Positions 43,746-56,733 of a stretch of DNA of 64,000 nucleotides are shown in pieces. The stretch is from Ophioderma brevispina (taxonomy: Eukaryota > Echinodermata > Ophiuroidea > Amphilepidida > Ophiodermatidae). Position numbers and translations under genes: made by a program. Where the stretch lies: the NCBI GenBank assembly GCA_023653785.1, contig JAMKCH010051435.1, positions 1-64,000 on the forward strand. The letters run 5' to 3'. Position 1 is the first letter of the stretch, and each line of letters opens with the position of its first letter. A model generated the notes under the pieces. That model was not told where the DNA came from. It was given only the letters and a program-made list of their open reading frames with translations, and ran no database searches.

Positions 43746-46195
43746 AAAATGGAGCATTTATCTAAAAAGGTGGACCTTTTTTCTTCGACAAATTGACTTT
43801 TCTATAAATCTTATTTATTCGAAAAAGTGGACTTTTTTTTGGTAAAAGTTGGACCCTAACCCCCCTAAAAGTTTTTTTTTGTTTTACCTTTTTTGACAGT
43901 TTATCCACCAAAAGGTGGGACCTTCCTGTCATAAGTTTCTAACTTGTGGAACCTTTTATCAAAAATCAAGCAAAAAGTTGTACCTTTTTTCACCTATTTT
44001 GATGTTTGGTGGCTAGCATGGGAAAATCGTCACCCAAGACACCATTTTTGAAATTTTACCACTGTCCAACCCAAAGAACCCTATTTGGGTGGAAATTTTT
44101 TTTTGAAAATTGTCACCAAAGACCTCTTTTTGTTTTTAGAAATTTTGCAAAAATTTCAATATAAAAACCCTGGGGCTTTGAGATTTCGGTTTGGCTTCCT
44201 ATACAAAATTAGAAATTTCATTTTACCAACGAAACTTTCTCAGCCTTAATCCTTTAGAATGGGAGTATTTTTTAGGGAAAGCTCCGGGCGCCAAACATCC
44301 TACTTAATTTTTGATTTTTTTAGGGACACCTGATATTTGTAATCTCTCGGTGCACCTTTACGAATGATTTTTTGGCTCAACCTGTTTTGCTTTGGTTATA
44401 AAGAGGGATTAACAGGCTTTCAGAAAAACGTTTATTTGGTGTCATGTCAATTTTTGGACTTTGGATGAAGAGTTATCCCATATTTGCTGAGAGACTTAAA
44501 AATCTCTTTGGCCAAGTTTTGTGGAAAGTGAATGGAAAATTTTATTTTTTCAAGTATAAAGTAAAAATCATTTTGCATTTCGGCAATTTTCCGTTCACAG
44601 TCCATCCTACCAGTATCAACAAATCCCGATTGTAATTAAACATTTTTTTTGGAATATTAGAATGCATGTGTCAAAACTGGGTAGTTTTTTTTTTGGCCAG
44701 TCTTATCAATAGCAACCACCTGGAAATAGCCACAAAGCAGTTTTATTATTAAGTAATAACCCAACAGGCCTTCCCTTTTTTAGAGGTCAAAATTCCCGTT
44801 CACAGTCACATCCCGCAATTTACTAATTTCAATTTTCCTAGTATTTTTTTTTGACTATAATTGACAAATATCCATGAACAAAAAATTTCCCAAATTTCTT
44901 GTATTTCCCATACAATGGATTCAGTACCGCGAGAGGGGGGGTAAAACAAAGGGGTTAATTGACCCCGGACCTGGGTTCCTATGGGGCCCGGGGTCCGTAA
45001 AAAAAAATACAAGTTCGCCTTGCGGTTGTGACAAAAGTCAGATGAGGGAGAAGAAGGAGAGAGAGGGCATGGAGAGGCGAGAGAGAGCATTTGGCGGAAC
45101 AGGGGGCCAGTTTTTCCTCCTCCCCCCTCCTGCGACCCATGATACCTACTTTCGTTGAGAAATACTCTGTCACCCAAGAATTTGCATTTTTTTGCCAAAA
45201 TCGCATCTCCGCGCGTGTATCAATTTCATTGCTGGCCCCCTCGCCCTTGGTTTGAGAAATAACACAAAAACAATTAGAAAGACTTTGTTTTGAAATAAGG
45301 ACAAAAAATAAAAAAAATACAAAATTTCAAATTGTTTCTATCATGTGTTTTTGGAAAGTGATGCATTGCAAAGGTTCCGCGCTTCCTGCCTACACCCACC
45401 CCGACCCGTTGTCTTTTCAATATATGACTCTCCATGAACACGTTGTATTAGTCTTGTATTGAAACAAACAACACCATCAGCTTATATGTTACTTTTTTTA
45501 AAAACCGTATATCCACTACCTCTTGTCCATTAAAAGTGCAACACTTACAAATTAATAATTTTCTCTTTGTTTATATTCTAGTTGCAAATTTTTCTGAGGA
45601 AAATGTTGTTTGGGAAAATTGAAACATTGCAAGGCCTTCCGCCTCAGGCACCCACGCCTCAGCGCAGCCGTCTCCATACCACAATATGCAATTAAAACAA
45701 AAAAACAAACAAAAAAAAAAGACAAATAAAAAATTTAAAAAACAAATTAATACAAAATAAAAAACAAACACAATGAATCAAAAAAAAAAAAACAAACAAA
45801 TAAAGAACCAAACAACAAAAAATATTTTTACTTTTTTTAAAAAAAAAACACAATTCAAAACAAAAACGCCCCATTGGAAGTTTGCATCGATCAACTACAT
45901 TATACACTCCACACTTTTCGCGCCCGTCATTAATCATGGCTTCGCACCATGTACCCTTTAAATATCCACCTCACTATTGGTTTTTCTTTGAAAACGAAGT
46001 TTGTAAAAGGGGGGGCCCGTAACTCCAAGGTTTCCCCCTGGGCCCGCAATTTCCCCCTTTCCCTCGGCGGGCCCCCTGCAACGGATTTAGTAATTCATGG
46101 AAAAGAGCGTGTTCTTTTTATATTTAGTTCTTTTATTAAAACTTGTTCACATGACAGTACTCAGTTTTGGGCTTTAAAGGCAACAAATGGGGCAT
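43746..46195. repeat. 2.1-kb tandem duplication, unit 2, indel-rich
   Basis: The content and order are the same as in 41600-43745, including the truncated AGGTGCAAC MITE (44150-44358) and the hAT-like element. Most differences are one- or two-base insertions, often in homopolymers, plus an A-rich insertion at about 45690-45860. The pattern looks more like sequencing or polishing error, or a divergent haplotype placed in tandem, than ordinary substitution. Confidence 0.75.
44922..46078. mobile_element. Second copy of the CAGTACCGC hAT-like element
   Basis: It is the counterpart of 42715-43640 inside unit 2, with ends CAGTACCGCGAGAGGGGGG and CCCTCGGCGGGCCCCCTG. The flanks 'caatggat' (plus one extra t) and CAACGGAT repeat the same target duplication as in unit 1. 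The two elements therefore arose by segmental duplication, not by separate insertions. It is longer mainly because of an A-rich insertion at 45690-45860. Confidence 0.75.
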
Positions 46196-49100
46196 AAAAT
46201 TGTCCAAAAACTTTGATCTGTAATGTATTCATACTTGGACAGATAATTGTAAAGCAGGTATAATATGTAAAAGCAACAATTTCATGTGCCATAAACACTT
46301 TAGAAACCCCCCCCTTTTTTGAGAAAAGTACATATAATTGTTATCCTTAAAATATTATGTATTTTTATCACATATCCCTTATAGGCGATCGGTCAAGCTT
46401 CACAAAGTGCTTTATTTTTCGAGTACCCCCTCCCCTCGGTACAACCAAAACACAACCATTTTATTTCAAAGGCCAATTATATAGATTTTTATGAAACTGA
46501 TGGTTGTTGGTAAAAAAATTTGGTGGCAATAGGGGTGTTTTTTGGCCAAAAAAACCTATTTTTGGGGCTAAAAATAGAAAACATGATTTTTTTTATTTTA
46601 CATCCAAAAGCACAAATTCTGATACATAAGTAACTTTTTGTTTTTGTAGAGCTACATTTAAACATTTGTGCATAAAAAGGCAGATGATATTTTTTTCGAC
46701 ACAAAATGCATTAGACGGAGTTATGTTTGGGGTAGAAGGTACATTTTTTGGCTAAACATCAACAAATAGTATTGTTTCCTTAAAAATTAACAAAAACAAA
46801 CACAACAATTGTATTTAGTAACATCAATGTTTTTTTATAGAGTTATATTCTAATTCGTTTGCGAGTGTCCCATTAACATACTTGGAGGCAGCTATATTAC
46901 TACTAACCAATATTGGCTAACAGGTGTTTTTTTTTGGCCATATTTTTTTTTTTTTTTTTTTTAATACTTGAAAATTTTATAATAAAATTTCAAAACATAT
47001 ATTTTCGGCCAAATACTTGAAGATTAAAACACTTAATTGTTACTTTTTTTTGTCAGACTTCTGTGCAATTGATTCACAAAATAAGTCTGCCCTCAAAAAT
47101 TGGTGAAATGGAGTGAAAATTTTAGTTTTAAGAGTCCATTTTTTGGCCAAATAAGCAAAATAGTGAAAAAATGCATTTTTTTGGCAAAACGTTTTACATT
47201 GGATATACAATGATTACTTTTTTTTCTTCTGCACACCTACACAATTTACCTTCAGCTTTTTCAACTTATTAATCCTTCAAATTTTTTGAAAGTTACCTTA
47301 ATTTAGTACCGGGGCCTGTCCCCAATCTGTATAAAACATGCAAATTTTCTTAGTAGTCCAAATAAATGAAATGGGTTTAAAATGGGCTCCGAAAAAAAAT
47401 TCAAAATGCCATCCTACTTGGCAAACTACTTGTTTATTTTTTTGGCCTTAACCCGCATTTGGTGTGTTTGTTTAAGGTTTTCAACAGATTTGTAACGTTT
47501 TCTTGTTTTTTTTGAACTGCAAGAAAAAAAAAAGTTGTCCAAGAATGCAATAAAAAAATAATTTCCGTGATCGCATAGCTTTTTCGACTATAAATATCGC
47601 AAACTCTTATGATCCTTGGCCTGTTGGAAGCTGATACACACCGGTAACCGTTTTTTTTTTTTTTCCGTAGAAATTGTTCAAGACTTTCCCGTGTCAGGAT
47701 TGTAAAACAGGTGTCCATCACACTTTTTTTGAGTCAATTCCCCTGAAAACCCATTTTTGATGATGCATTTCTATGTGTATTTGCTGTGTCCTTGTCTGTG
47801 CCTGCACTGTTCGATTCGTTTTTTCCATAATTTATTATTGTAAAGTGCGACAATATAGATGTAGCACAATATATAGCATGGTTAATATGTCACACACATT
47901 TGAATGCTATTAATTTTAAACAAATTGCATTCACTTTAATTTAGCTTAATTTCTCCGTTGTATCTCAAAATTTAACACATAGTGGACCCAGTTTATTCAT
48001 GTAGGGGTAAGAAACATGGTAAGAAGGCATCCACGATAATTTGTAAAGAGGTAAACAATAAAAAAGAAATAGGGCACTTTTCTGGGACACAATGAAAAGA
48101 ATGAAAGGCGGCCAAGAGGACAGACAGGGGTCGCACCTGAAACGAAAATGAAGGGGGGGGGGGAAATAATGAACCATTGTCCCCAAATAGATCTCCATGA
48201 AAAACAAATAGTCATGCTTTTTGCCAATATGATTCAACCAATGGCTTCCACTCATAGTAATTGGTCCCAAATCTGCCAATTATTTTTGCAATTAATTATA
48301 CGTTTTGCATTTTGGTGGACTTGAAAGCATTTGTGGTGTTTTTTTCTTATAAACTGCCTGTAAATTTTGTACCCCAGAGAACAGGACCCTGCCCCTTCCT
48401 GTAGCATTATATCCGGGAGTCTATGATTATTAATCATATGGCAGGTTTTAATTTAGAATGAAAGACTCTTCATATAAAGGTGCATTTCAGCATTAAATGA
48501 AATCATCTTCGACCGTCATTTAAGAGCAATCATTACATACTCTCTAAAATTCTTAAATTTAAAATCTTAGTCCCTATTTTTATTCCAAATTTTTAATCTA
48601 ATCTTGATTTGTTCCCTTAATATCAATCCAATTAGATTATTTTTTAATCTAAGAATTTTAGAGAGGATAACCTTTGGCTCTGGAGGGAATCTTGTTTCCA
48701 TAAAATGACACCCTTTTTTTTCTCAGTATTATTAGTGAATGGACATCTAACTTAGTAAAAGGTGATTTGCCAACATGCCCCCGAAACATGACGAATTATT
48801 TAAAATTTATCCAAACAAAATTCCATCTTTGAAAAGACAATATGACAAACAATACGAAAATATGAAAAAAGGCCAAACCCTAAACGTAGCTCAAAAGGGC
48901 GAAAACCCCAGATTTTGCGAACCGGAGCGAGGGGGAACAAAATAATGTTAGGTTTTTTTTTGCCCCGAAAATTAATATTTTTGTTTTTTCTTTCTTGCCC
49001 CAAAAGGGTTTCAAATTTCGGTAAAAAATTTTTTATTTTAATTCCATTATATTTTTATTTTGCAAAAGCATACAACTTTTTTTAAGATAAAGATTTTTTT

Positions 49101-52100
49101 TTAAGAATAACGTCAACATCACAAAAAATCACACAAAATTAATGGACAATCGTTTTGCACAAAATTACAGTACTGCCAAGAAACGACATAACTGACAGGT
49201 AGCTATAACCCTTTCTACTTCCACAATTTTATTCAAGTTGTACAATGCTTTATAATTCCTGTTACAGTGCAGTGTTTATTGCCATTATAGTAAATGTATG
49301 TGATTTGTAAACCACCTTTTTATCCAAGTGGATGTCTAGTCTTGGGTTAAGTGGGAATATGCCAAAAAATTGCAAAATTTTTAAAGTTTTTTACTTTTTT
49401 TATTTTTTGATTTTTAAAGTGTTGTATTTTTTGAACAAGATTTTTTTAAGATAACGTAAAAATCACACAGTATTATTCCCATAAAATACACAAGTCGGCT
49501 AATCACAATTTCAATCAAAATTTATAAACTCGCCAATGATTTCCTAAATTGCACACAGAATTATGGTTAAATCGCACAAGATTATGTTTAAACACAAGGT
49601 TTGTCTGTAAATCCACCCACAATTCTTGTTAAATTGCAACAGCAGTTTCCATAAAATCGCAAAAATTAACATCCACTTCCATAAACCAATTTGTAAAATT
49701 CACCAGGAGTCCTTAAAATCACATATAAGGGGCCCTTTATGAGTCTTGATAAAAATGATAAAAAACTCTTGTGACGGATTTGAAATTGAATGGAAATTTC
49801 ACACGATCTTTTCAAAATCGCATAAAATTCCAAATCCCTTTTTGAAATACAATGTATTGCGTTTTTACCCACTTTTCCGTCATCCAAGTGACATGGGGCC
49901 TTTTTTAAGCTGTTGAGGTATGACATAACTGAGAACTCCTATAATATACAGTACTAGAACAAATAGGTAAAAATATTTGAAAATATTTTGCATCTTTTGA
50001 AAACTAAAATTCATTTTTTTTATCAAATACCTCTGCTTTTAACTTTCCTGACTGCTTTTGTAAAACATGAAATCAAAATCTACCAGAGAGAATTCATTTA
50101 CCACATCCAAATTTTATGCTTTCAGATATTCCGTGGTGGATTTCTCTCCGTTTTTTCAATTTTTAATTCAAAACAGGATTTCTTTTTGCACTTTTTGGAC
50201 CATAAACCCACCTCCTAAAAGTTTTACAGGCTTCCCGACAATTATATGAAATATAGGATCTTTATAAAAACAATAATGCATAAAAATGTGGTGCTTTTGT
50301 CTATTTTTTTAGAGAAAATTCCCTAATTTTCCCTCCTTAATTTTTAGCCAAACAAGACCTTCTTTCCCCAAACCACCCCAATAATACACTTTTTACCCAA
50401 AAGGTAGCATCTTGACTATTCCATTGCCATCATAAAATAAAGATCTATGATTAAAATACCACCACCTCAGAATCCGTGTGTTTTTTTTTTTTGGCTTAAA
50501 AATAAAAAAATCGTGATTTTTCCTAATTTTTAGCCCAAAAAACACCCCTGGCCAAAACCAATTGTTTTTACCACAACAATTTTTTACGTAAATTTCTACA
50601 TTACTACATTCGAAAAAAAGTGGTTTGTAATTTTTTTTGTACCGGGGAGGGTTCCCGGCCAATTTGCAGTCCTGACCGTTCCACTATTAACCTCATGAAT
50701 AAACACAGTTTTATCAAATGTTGAAAATTGGAAACCCTTGGTTAACAAAAGTTGCATCTACCTGTGAAACAGGTTTTCTTCCACCAATCGGATTACACAG
50801 CATTTACCTTCGGGCCAGCGTTTCTTCTGATTCAAGTTTTGAACAGCAAGTGGAGTTTGGGCAGAGATACAAAAAATAAACAGTCAACCCTAACCCCAAC
50901 TGACAGAATGCCCCTTTAATCCAACCACATAACTTTGACCCCAGTTGTTGCAAATCCTATGGGGGCCTTGGGGTCAGTAAGCAGGGCTCGATTTAAAGGG
51001 GGTTTTTACCTGCACAAGCGGTAAAAAAATTGGCTCAGTGCAAATCAAAACTTGTGCGGCTGTGCTGCCAAAATTTTGGTTTTTCAGCCAACTTTCAAGG
51101 CAAAATCAAAATGTGCATGTGAATTTTTAATTTCCTAAATCGCCCCTGGGTTCAGTGCCTAAACTTCAAAAAATTTGTGATCGTAGCATTTGAATTGTGT
51201 GGCGTAAAACCAGATAGATTTTCAAAGAATCCCCTTTAATCGGCCCCACATGAATTTCTCACACGACAAAACGGGTGTACACCACATCAAGAACTTGGGC
51301 CAGTGGTTTCCTTCATGTGGTTGTTACGTGTTATTTGGCTGCAATTGGTCCCAGCTTTTGGGCAAGAGATACAAAAAATATGTTTATGCATCTGACATGA
51401 AACACATACCAATGCATACACACACAGACTGACCACACCTTAAAGCAAATTAGCACATTTTTGAAGGGCGCCACCCCCAATTTTCAAAATTTTGAGATGT
51501 GTGCAAAACATTTTGGTTTGGGAATTGACTAGTAAGCCAACCCTGGAACGATAAAGCCTTTAAACATGCCGTAGTTTGCCTCAAAGAAGGAATTTTGTAA
51601 TTTTTACTAATTTCATATCTTAAACTGAACCCCCAAATTATCATCCTTCATGCGTGAAATTGAGCCATCTCACTAAAATAAACACATTATAATTTGATGC
51701 CGTGATGACCCCCGCAGAACAGCTATCGAGGAGTGTAGGATTTACGGAGATGCACAAATTCTATTGGATAAGCACAGAAATTTGCGTTTCCATAGCCCGT
51801 TGAATTATTAATCGGGGATCCCCGAAAAATATTAATTACAAAATTCCTTCTTTTTAGCAAATCGCAATTTTTTTGAGCCTATACCTTATCAGGTTATAGG
51901 TTACTGGCCAATGTACCACACAACTATGCAGAATCCCGCAACAACTTTGAAAATTTAGGGGCGCCTTCAAAAATGTGCTAGTATTTCTTTAAGTATTTGT
52001 TAAAAAAAATTCACCAAAATAACATCCTGTTAATGGAAAACAAAGGTTAAATATTATGGACCCATATTATCATTTTGAGCTCTTGAGAATTTTACTGCAG

Positions 52101-52157
52101 GTCTTTAGTGAATTAAAATTTAGTGAATTTACTGTTTAGCTGAACACATTTACAGCA
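46196..52157. other. AT-rich repeat desert, no gene seen
   Basis: Nearly six kilobases hold no supportable exon. Homopolymer T and A runs are frequent. A dispersed block ('accccctcccctcggtacaa', 'ggggtgttttttggcc', 'ggggctaaaaat') is at 46420-46640 and appears inverted at 50450-50655; relatives are at 56215-56340 and 58080-58200. Frames in this part (for example 47965-48279, 48800-49003, 49666-49926) are low-complexity or match nothing known to me. Confidence 0.5.
48540..48666. mobile_element. Small hairpin element, CTCTCTAAAATTCTTA ends
   Basis: The left end 'ctctctaaaattcttaaatttaaaatcttag' pairs with the right end 'ctaagaattttagagag', giving arms of 17 or more bases around an AT-rich 127-bp segment. 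It is non-coding. It may be a MITE; target duplication is not evident. Confidence 0.55.
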
Positions 52158-54323
52158 GGGTCATTCCCATGCCAAATTCAACAAATCGAGTGCACCATCA
52201 CCTCGTGGATTTCTTTTCTTTGTGGTGTATTGAAGATATTCATGAGAAACTAAATCCTAAATTTGAGCTCTGTACCTCTTTTCGTTTTTCACGCTACAGC
52301 AATTTTAAATTTGAGGGGGGTCACCTCCAAAACATGTACCGGTGTGGAATGGTCATTCCATGCAAAACACCATGTGTGGAACCCACCCTCTCAGATGTTT
52401 GTTGAAAGTGCAAGTCAAAGGTAACATTTTTATGGGGCCAACAAGAGGATGTCCCAAGGAAAAATCTCCCTTCAAATTCCATTTCCATTCGTTTGTGAAG
52501 TTATGGGTCCAAAGTTTTTAACCGACTCCGTCATCAAAATTGTGATTCAGTATTAAAAAAACTTTATTAATGCTATTTTATATAAAATCAGTTTTGTTGC
52601 TTTTTTCTATTGAATCAACAAGTGGCAAGTAACTTTCTTTGTATCCCCCTATTAAACAATAGGCCCTTCCAATGGTTTGCCATGTTCAAAAGGACCCCTA
52701 ACATGGACCAAACTAGAGTGGCGACCTTATTTTGAAGAACCGCGTACACCTGATATGAAGTCCTAGCATTGAAAAAAATATATTAGCATACACTATAAAA
52801 ATCACATGTGATTTAGTTTTTGTTTTTTATTTTGATGTTTCGGTGAAAAATGTGGATTACATATGACTGTTTTTAAGTTTTGTTTTGGTTATTTTTGATG
52901 TCTTCGGTTGAAAACAGTGATGCAAGGTTGGCCCATTTTGGTTTTTAAAGTTGAGATTCATAAACCTTACCAGAAACTCGGAAAATTTTTAACTGGGTCC
53001 ACCTAACATGTCATGTATGAATTGTTCGGGACATGTTTTTGGATGAATACATGATCACATCTAAAGTGGTCTTAGTGATGGAAAAAAAGTCCCAAATACT
53101 TTTTTTAAACTTTCTTTTTATCTTTTTTTAGTGAAAAGGGTTTTTTCTGAATTCAGCAACTTTTAAACCAAACTGGAAGCTTATTTTCTGATTAGTTAAA
53201 ACTCACATTTTTCACACTGAGACATCAAAAATACAAACAAATTCTATCACATGTTTTGTTTATAGTGTATGCTAATAATTTTTTTTCCGCTAGAACTTCA
53301 TATCAGGTTTTACGCCGTCCCAAAATAAGCGCCCCTCTATTTGTGTGGTCCCATTTTAGTCCCCATTTGCAACCATGGCAACTTATTTGAGGCCTATTTT
53401 TTACTAGGGGATACAAAAGATAATTCTACTTGCCAACTGTTGCCTCAATAACAAAAGCAACTACTACTGATTTCAAAATACAATAATTAAAGTTTTTTTT
53501 TAATACTGATCACATTTTTATAGTCCCGAGTCTAAAACTTTGGAGAGCCAATAAGGACTTCAAAACGGAATGGAATTTGAATTTTTCCCTTTTTTTTTGA
53601 CCTCCTCTGTGCCAACATAAAATGTACCTTTTGACTGCCATTTCAACAAAATCTGAGAGGGTTGGTTCCTCAGACATATTTCAAGCAGAATTTGTGCAGA
53701 ATGGTCGACATGGGTTTTTAGGGGGTGGCCACGTCCCCAGGTTCAAATTGGAATTTGTTTACTTTTTGCACCAGCTATTATCTGCTTTTCCAACCCGATC
53801 TGATATAGTATAATTTGTCCACATGGGTAGGTAATTAAGATTAAGCTTATCTCCAGCACAAATTTTGTGGAAGTTATATCACTTTTAACTGTATTTGACT
53901 TCCTTATGGATGGGCCCCCCCAAAGGATGGTCCGGTGTTTTTTCGAAAGCCATTTTTTTGGAACACCCCCTGTTATTTCAATTGGGGGCAAGGGTGCATT
54001 TTTTTCGGTTAACATATTTGCAATCTGCAGCTAAAGATTATCCAGAATACCCAAGTTTGAAGGATCTGATGGGTTGGTAGTTTTCTTTTACTTATGACCC
54101 CTGACATAATTGAATGTTCTCACACCGGTACAATGGTTTTTTGAGGTGACGCCCCATCCAATGTAAAAATTGCTGTCGCGTGAAAACAAAGAGGTACAGA
54201 GCTCAAATTTTCAGGATTTTTTAGTTTCTCATGAATATCAATCAATACAGCCCAAAACGAAAGAAGAAATCCATAGGTATGTATGGTGGTACTCGATTGT
54301 GTTGATTGGCATGGAATTGACCC
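52158..54323. mobile_element. 2.2-kb foldback element, copy 2
   Basis: The left end GGGTCATTCCCATGCCAA opposes TTGGCATGGAATTGACCC at the right end. The outer arms match ('gagctctgtacctctttt', 'cacgctacagcaatttt', 'gtcacctc', 'gtaccggtgtg' on the left; inverse at 54215-54125). An inner pair ('gtgtggaacccaccctctcaga' at 52375 with 'tctgagagggttggttcc' at 53652) is homologous to copy 1 at 1386-3483. The hairpin centre is near 53005-53030 ('catgtcatgtatgaattg'). The right arm carries an extra block (53680-54110) that the left arm lacks and that copy 3 retains. Confidence 0.78.
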
Positions 54324-54760
54324 AGCCAGGACCTACAAAAAATGTTCATTCTTTCTGGGACCATTAATAGTAATGGAAACTCAAAATTTTCTGTCAAATA
54401 TGGGCGCGAAGCCACATAACCGAGCGCGTAGCGCGCACAGTTTCACTTACGGCCGAGGACCCTTGCTTCCAGGGCCCTTGAGAGCGGGCCCTGGCAGCCA
54501 AGGTGATTTTGATGCTCTCTGGTACAATCTGAGCCCTGTTTTGAACCCTTTTTTGTGTAAATATAGGGCCCATAATTTACTATAAGAATGTCCCCATTAT
54601 TCAATGCTGGACCAGTTCATTTAAAAAGTCCAGTTTGGGGGGGGAACTAAAGATTACAAAAAAGTGGAAAACATTTTTAAAGTTGATAACATTTTAAAGT
54701 GTATTTGTTGTAAAATGACCCATATAATTTTTCTTTTTAAACTTAGTAACAAGACCACTG
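54324..54760. other. No gene seen
   Basis: A locally GC-richer patch (54400-54500, 'gggcgcgaagccac..gagcgcgtagcgcgc') falls between two repeats. The plus-strand frame at 54283-54585 crosses it but shows no known domain. Confidence 0.45.
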
Positions 54761-56733
54761 AAAACTACACTTGTCTTTCTTCTTGTTTTTTTTTTTTAAT
54801 TAGGACAATCATTGTCAACTAAAATAATTGTAAATAATCCAACAGTTAACTTTTTTCTCTGCCAACTCCCCCCCTCCCTAAAACTAAAAACTGTCAAATT
54901 GTAACAACCCAACGCCGCCCCCCCCCCCCCACCATTTCTACCCCCAATAAATCCCTTCTAATGCACCCCCTAGAATCAGCAGTGTTTTGGGTTCCAAGGG
55001 ATGAGCACATCCCTGGGAGGTGAACCAGGTCAAGTGGGTATTATGCATTTGTTATTTCCATGGTTACAGTTTCTGACATCTCCACATTATTGATTACAGG
55101 CTCAAGTAGGTTACATTTAACTCTTTGAGTGCTACACACCTTTTTTCAGCCATGGAGTTACTGATTTCATGGATCTTTTTTTTACGTTTTTTTTTTAAAA
55201 ATAAACCTATGCACAAACATGATTAAGAATAACAACTTTAGTAAATAAATGGCCCATAGTGTATGTTTCATATTTAAAAACAATTGGTGGTTTTGGAATC
55301 ATCATTTTGATTGGAAAACTTTGCTGAATTTCTCAAGCTTAACTCACTTCTTTCCAGCGGTTAATGATTAAAATAATATGGTTCCTTTTTCCCGAACTGG
55401 ACCGCCAAGAAAGAAACTTAACTTGAAATAATATTAATAGGCCTAAAACAGTTTTGACAAGTGTAGATTAATGATTCAGTTTTGTGCTTTTATCCACTTG
55501 TTGAAATGACCGCGAGGAGGGAAAATTATTATACCTGCATCATGTCTACTTTTGAAATCGAACAAGGCCAACATTTTGTATCAGACTATGTTTGCTGAAA
55601 GTCGGCAGTTGCGCAAAATTTTTAAAACATTCGGATAGCAGGAATGGGTCTTGATCTGGGTGTGATTAATCACTTTATTTGTGAAGTTTGCTGATGTAAT
55701 TGAAAATAGGCAAACAAATTGTAAATAATATTCTACTGAGACTGGTGTTTTTCCCCCCCGATGTTTTTTTTTGTCTTAAACCACAACTTCTACAATTTGA
55801 CCAGACTTGCCGACATTTACCCAAAATTAGCCGGTTACTCTTGGGGTTTGGAGGGACTATATTTTTTCTAAATGCTATCAACATGCCGACCCGCTTCCCA
55901 TAGTGACTGAGACAGATGTTCCTTTGATCTATAAATCCTTTAGTTTGGAAGCTTAATTTTTTTTTCCCCCCCCGAATGATTTTTTTTTTTTTGAAGCTCA
56001 AAAATTTTTCTGCGGCTGTGACATTGTTTTCTTGGAACCGGCGGTCCTACGGATGGTTTTAAACCCAGCAGGCCTTCATTTTCTGAAATAAGAAGCTTCT
56101 GTTAATAATCCCTGGGTTCATTTTAGGTGCTCAAACAAGGGCTCAATTACATGTTTATAAAACAAAAACCATAGTGTGGAGAACGGTTTTTAGACTGGCA
56201 AAAAGTTGACTCCACACCACCTCCCCGCTCGGGTACCAACAAACCCGCAACCAATGATCTTCAAATTACGATAGATAAATAATTTTTAAAATGATGGTTG
56301 TGGTCTTTGGTGACAGGGTTTGTTTTGTTTGGGTACAAAAATTATGTTCTTGAGCTAAAACCTTAAGAAACTCAAGATTTATTAATTTCTTAGTAAAACA
56401 ATTTTAATCATGATGCAATACTATCACTCTCTGACATTCTTAATTTAATATTTCTGGTTTTTAACAATATATAATTGTCTAGAATTTAGCCCTAAAATGC
56501 ACTTTTTTTCCCCTAAAAAAACCATCTTTTTTTAAACACACATGTCCCACCAAACGAGTATTTACCTGAACCCTTTTATTCAATGTATAAAAACCTATCT
56601 CAAATAACCAAAAAGGATCCGTACCATAAAAAAAATTGTATATTTTTTACTTTAAACAAAATTGAAAAAACAATAATTTCGCTTAATTTTGCAGCCCAAA
56701 ATACATTTTCGGCCTAGAAATCATCCCTGCACC
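54761..56733. repeat. 1.95-kb tandem duplication, unit 1
   Basis: It starts at 'ccactgaaaactacacttgtct' and runs to 'ttcggcctagaaatcatccctgcac', where unit 2 starts with the same 'caatgaaaactacacttgtct'. Landmarks in order: a C-run with 'accatttcta', 'ggttacatttaactc..gagtgctacacac', 'tgctgaaagtcggcagtt', 'ggtcctacgga', 'cagcaggccttcatttctga', 'gaacgagtatttacctgaacc'. No gene is present; frames at 55675-56001 and 55700-55903 overlap on opposite strands. Confidence 0.85.

Noticed and set aside
47965..48279. 104-residue minus-strand frame
   Set aside because: A second overlapping minus-strand frame covers the same bases, the sequence is AT-rich with a G-run, and no motif or splice context is recognisable.
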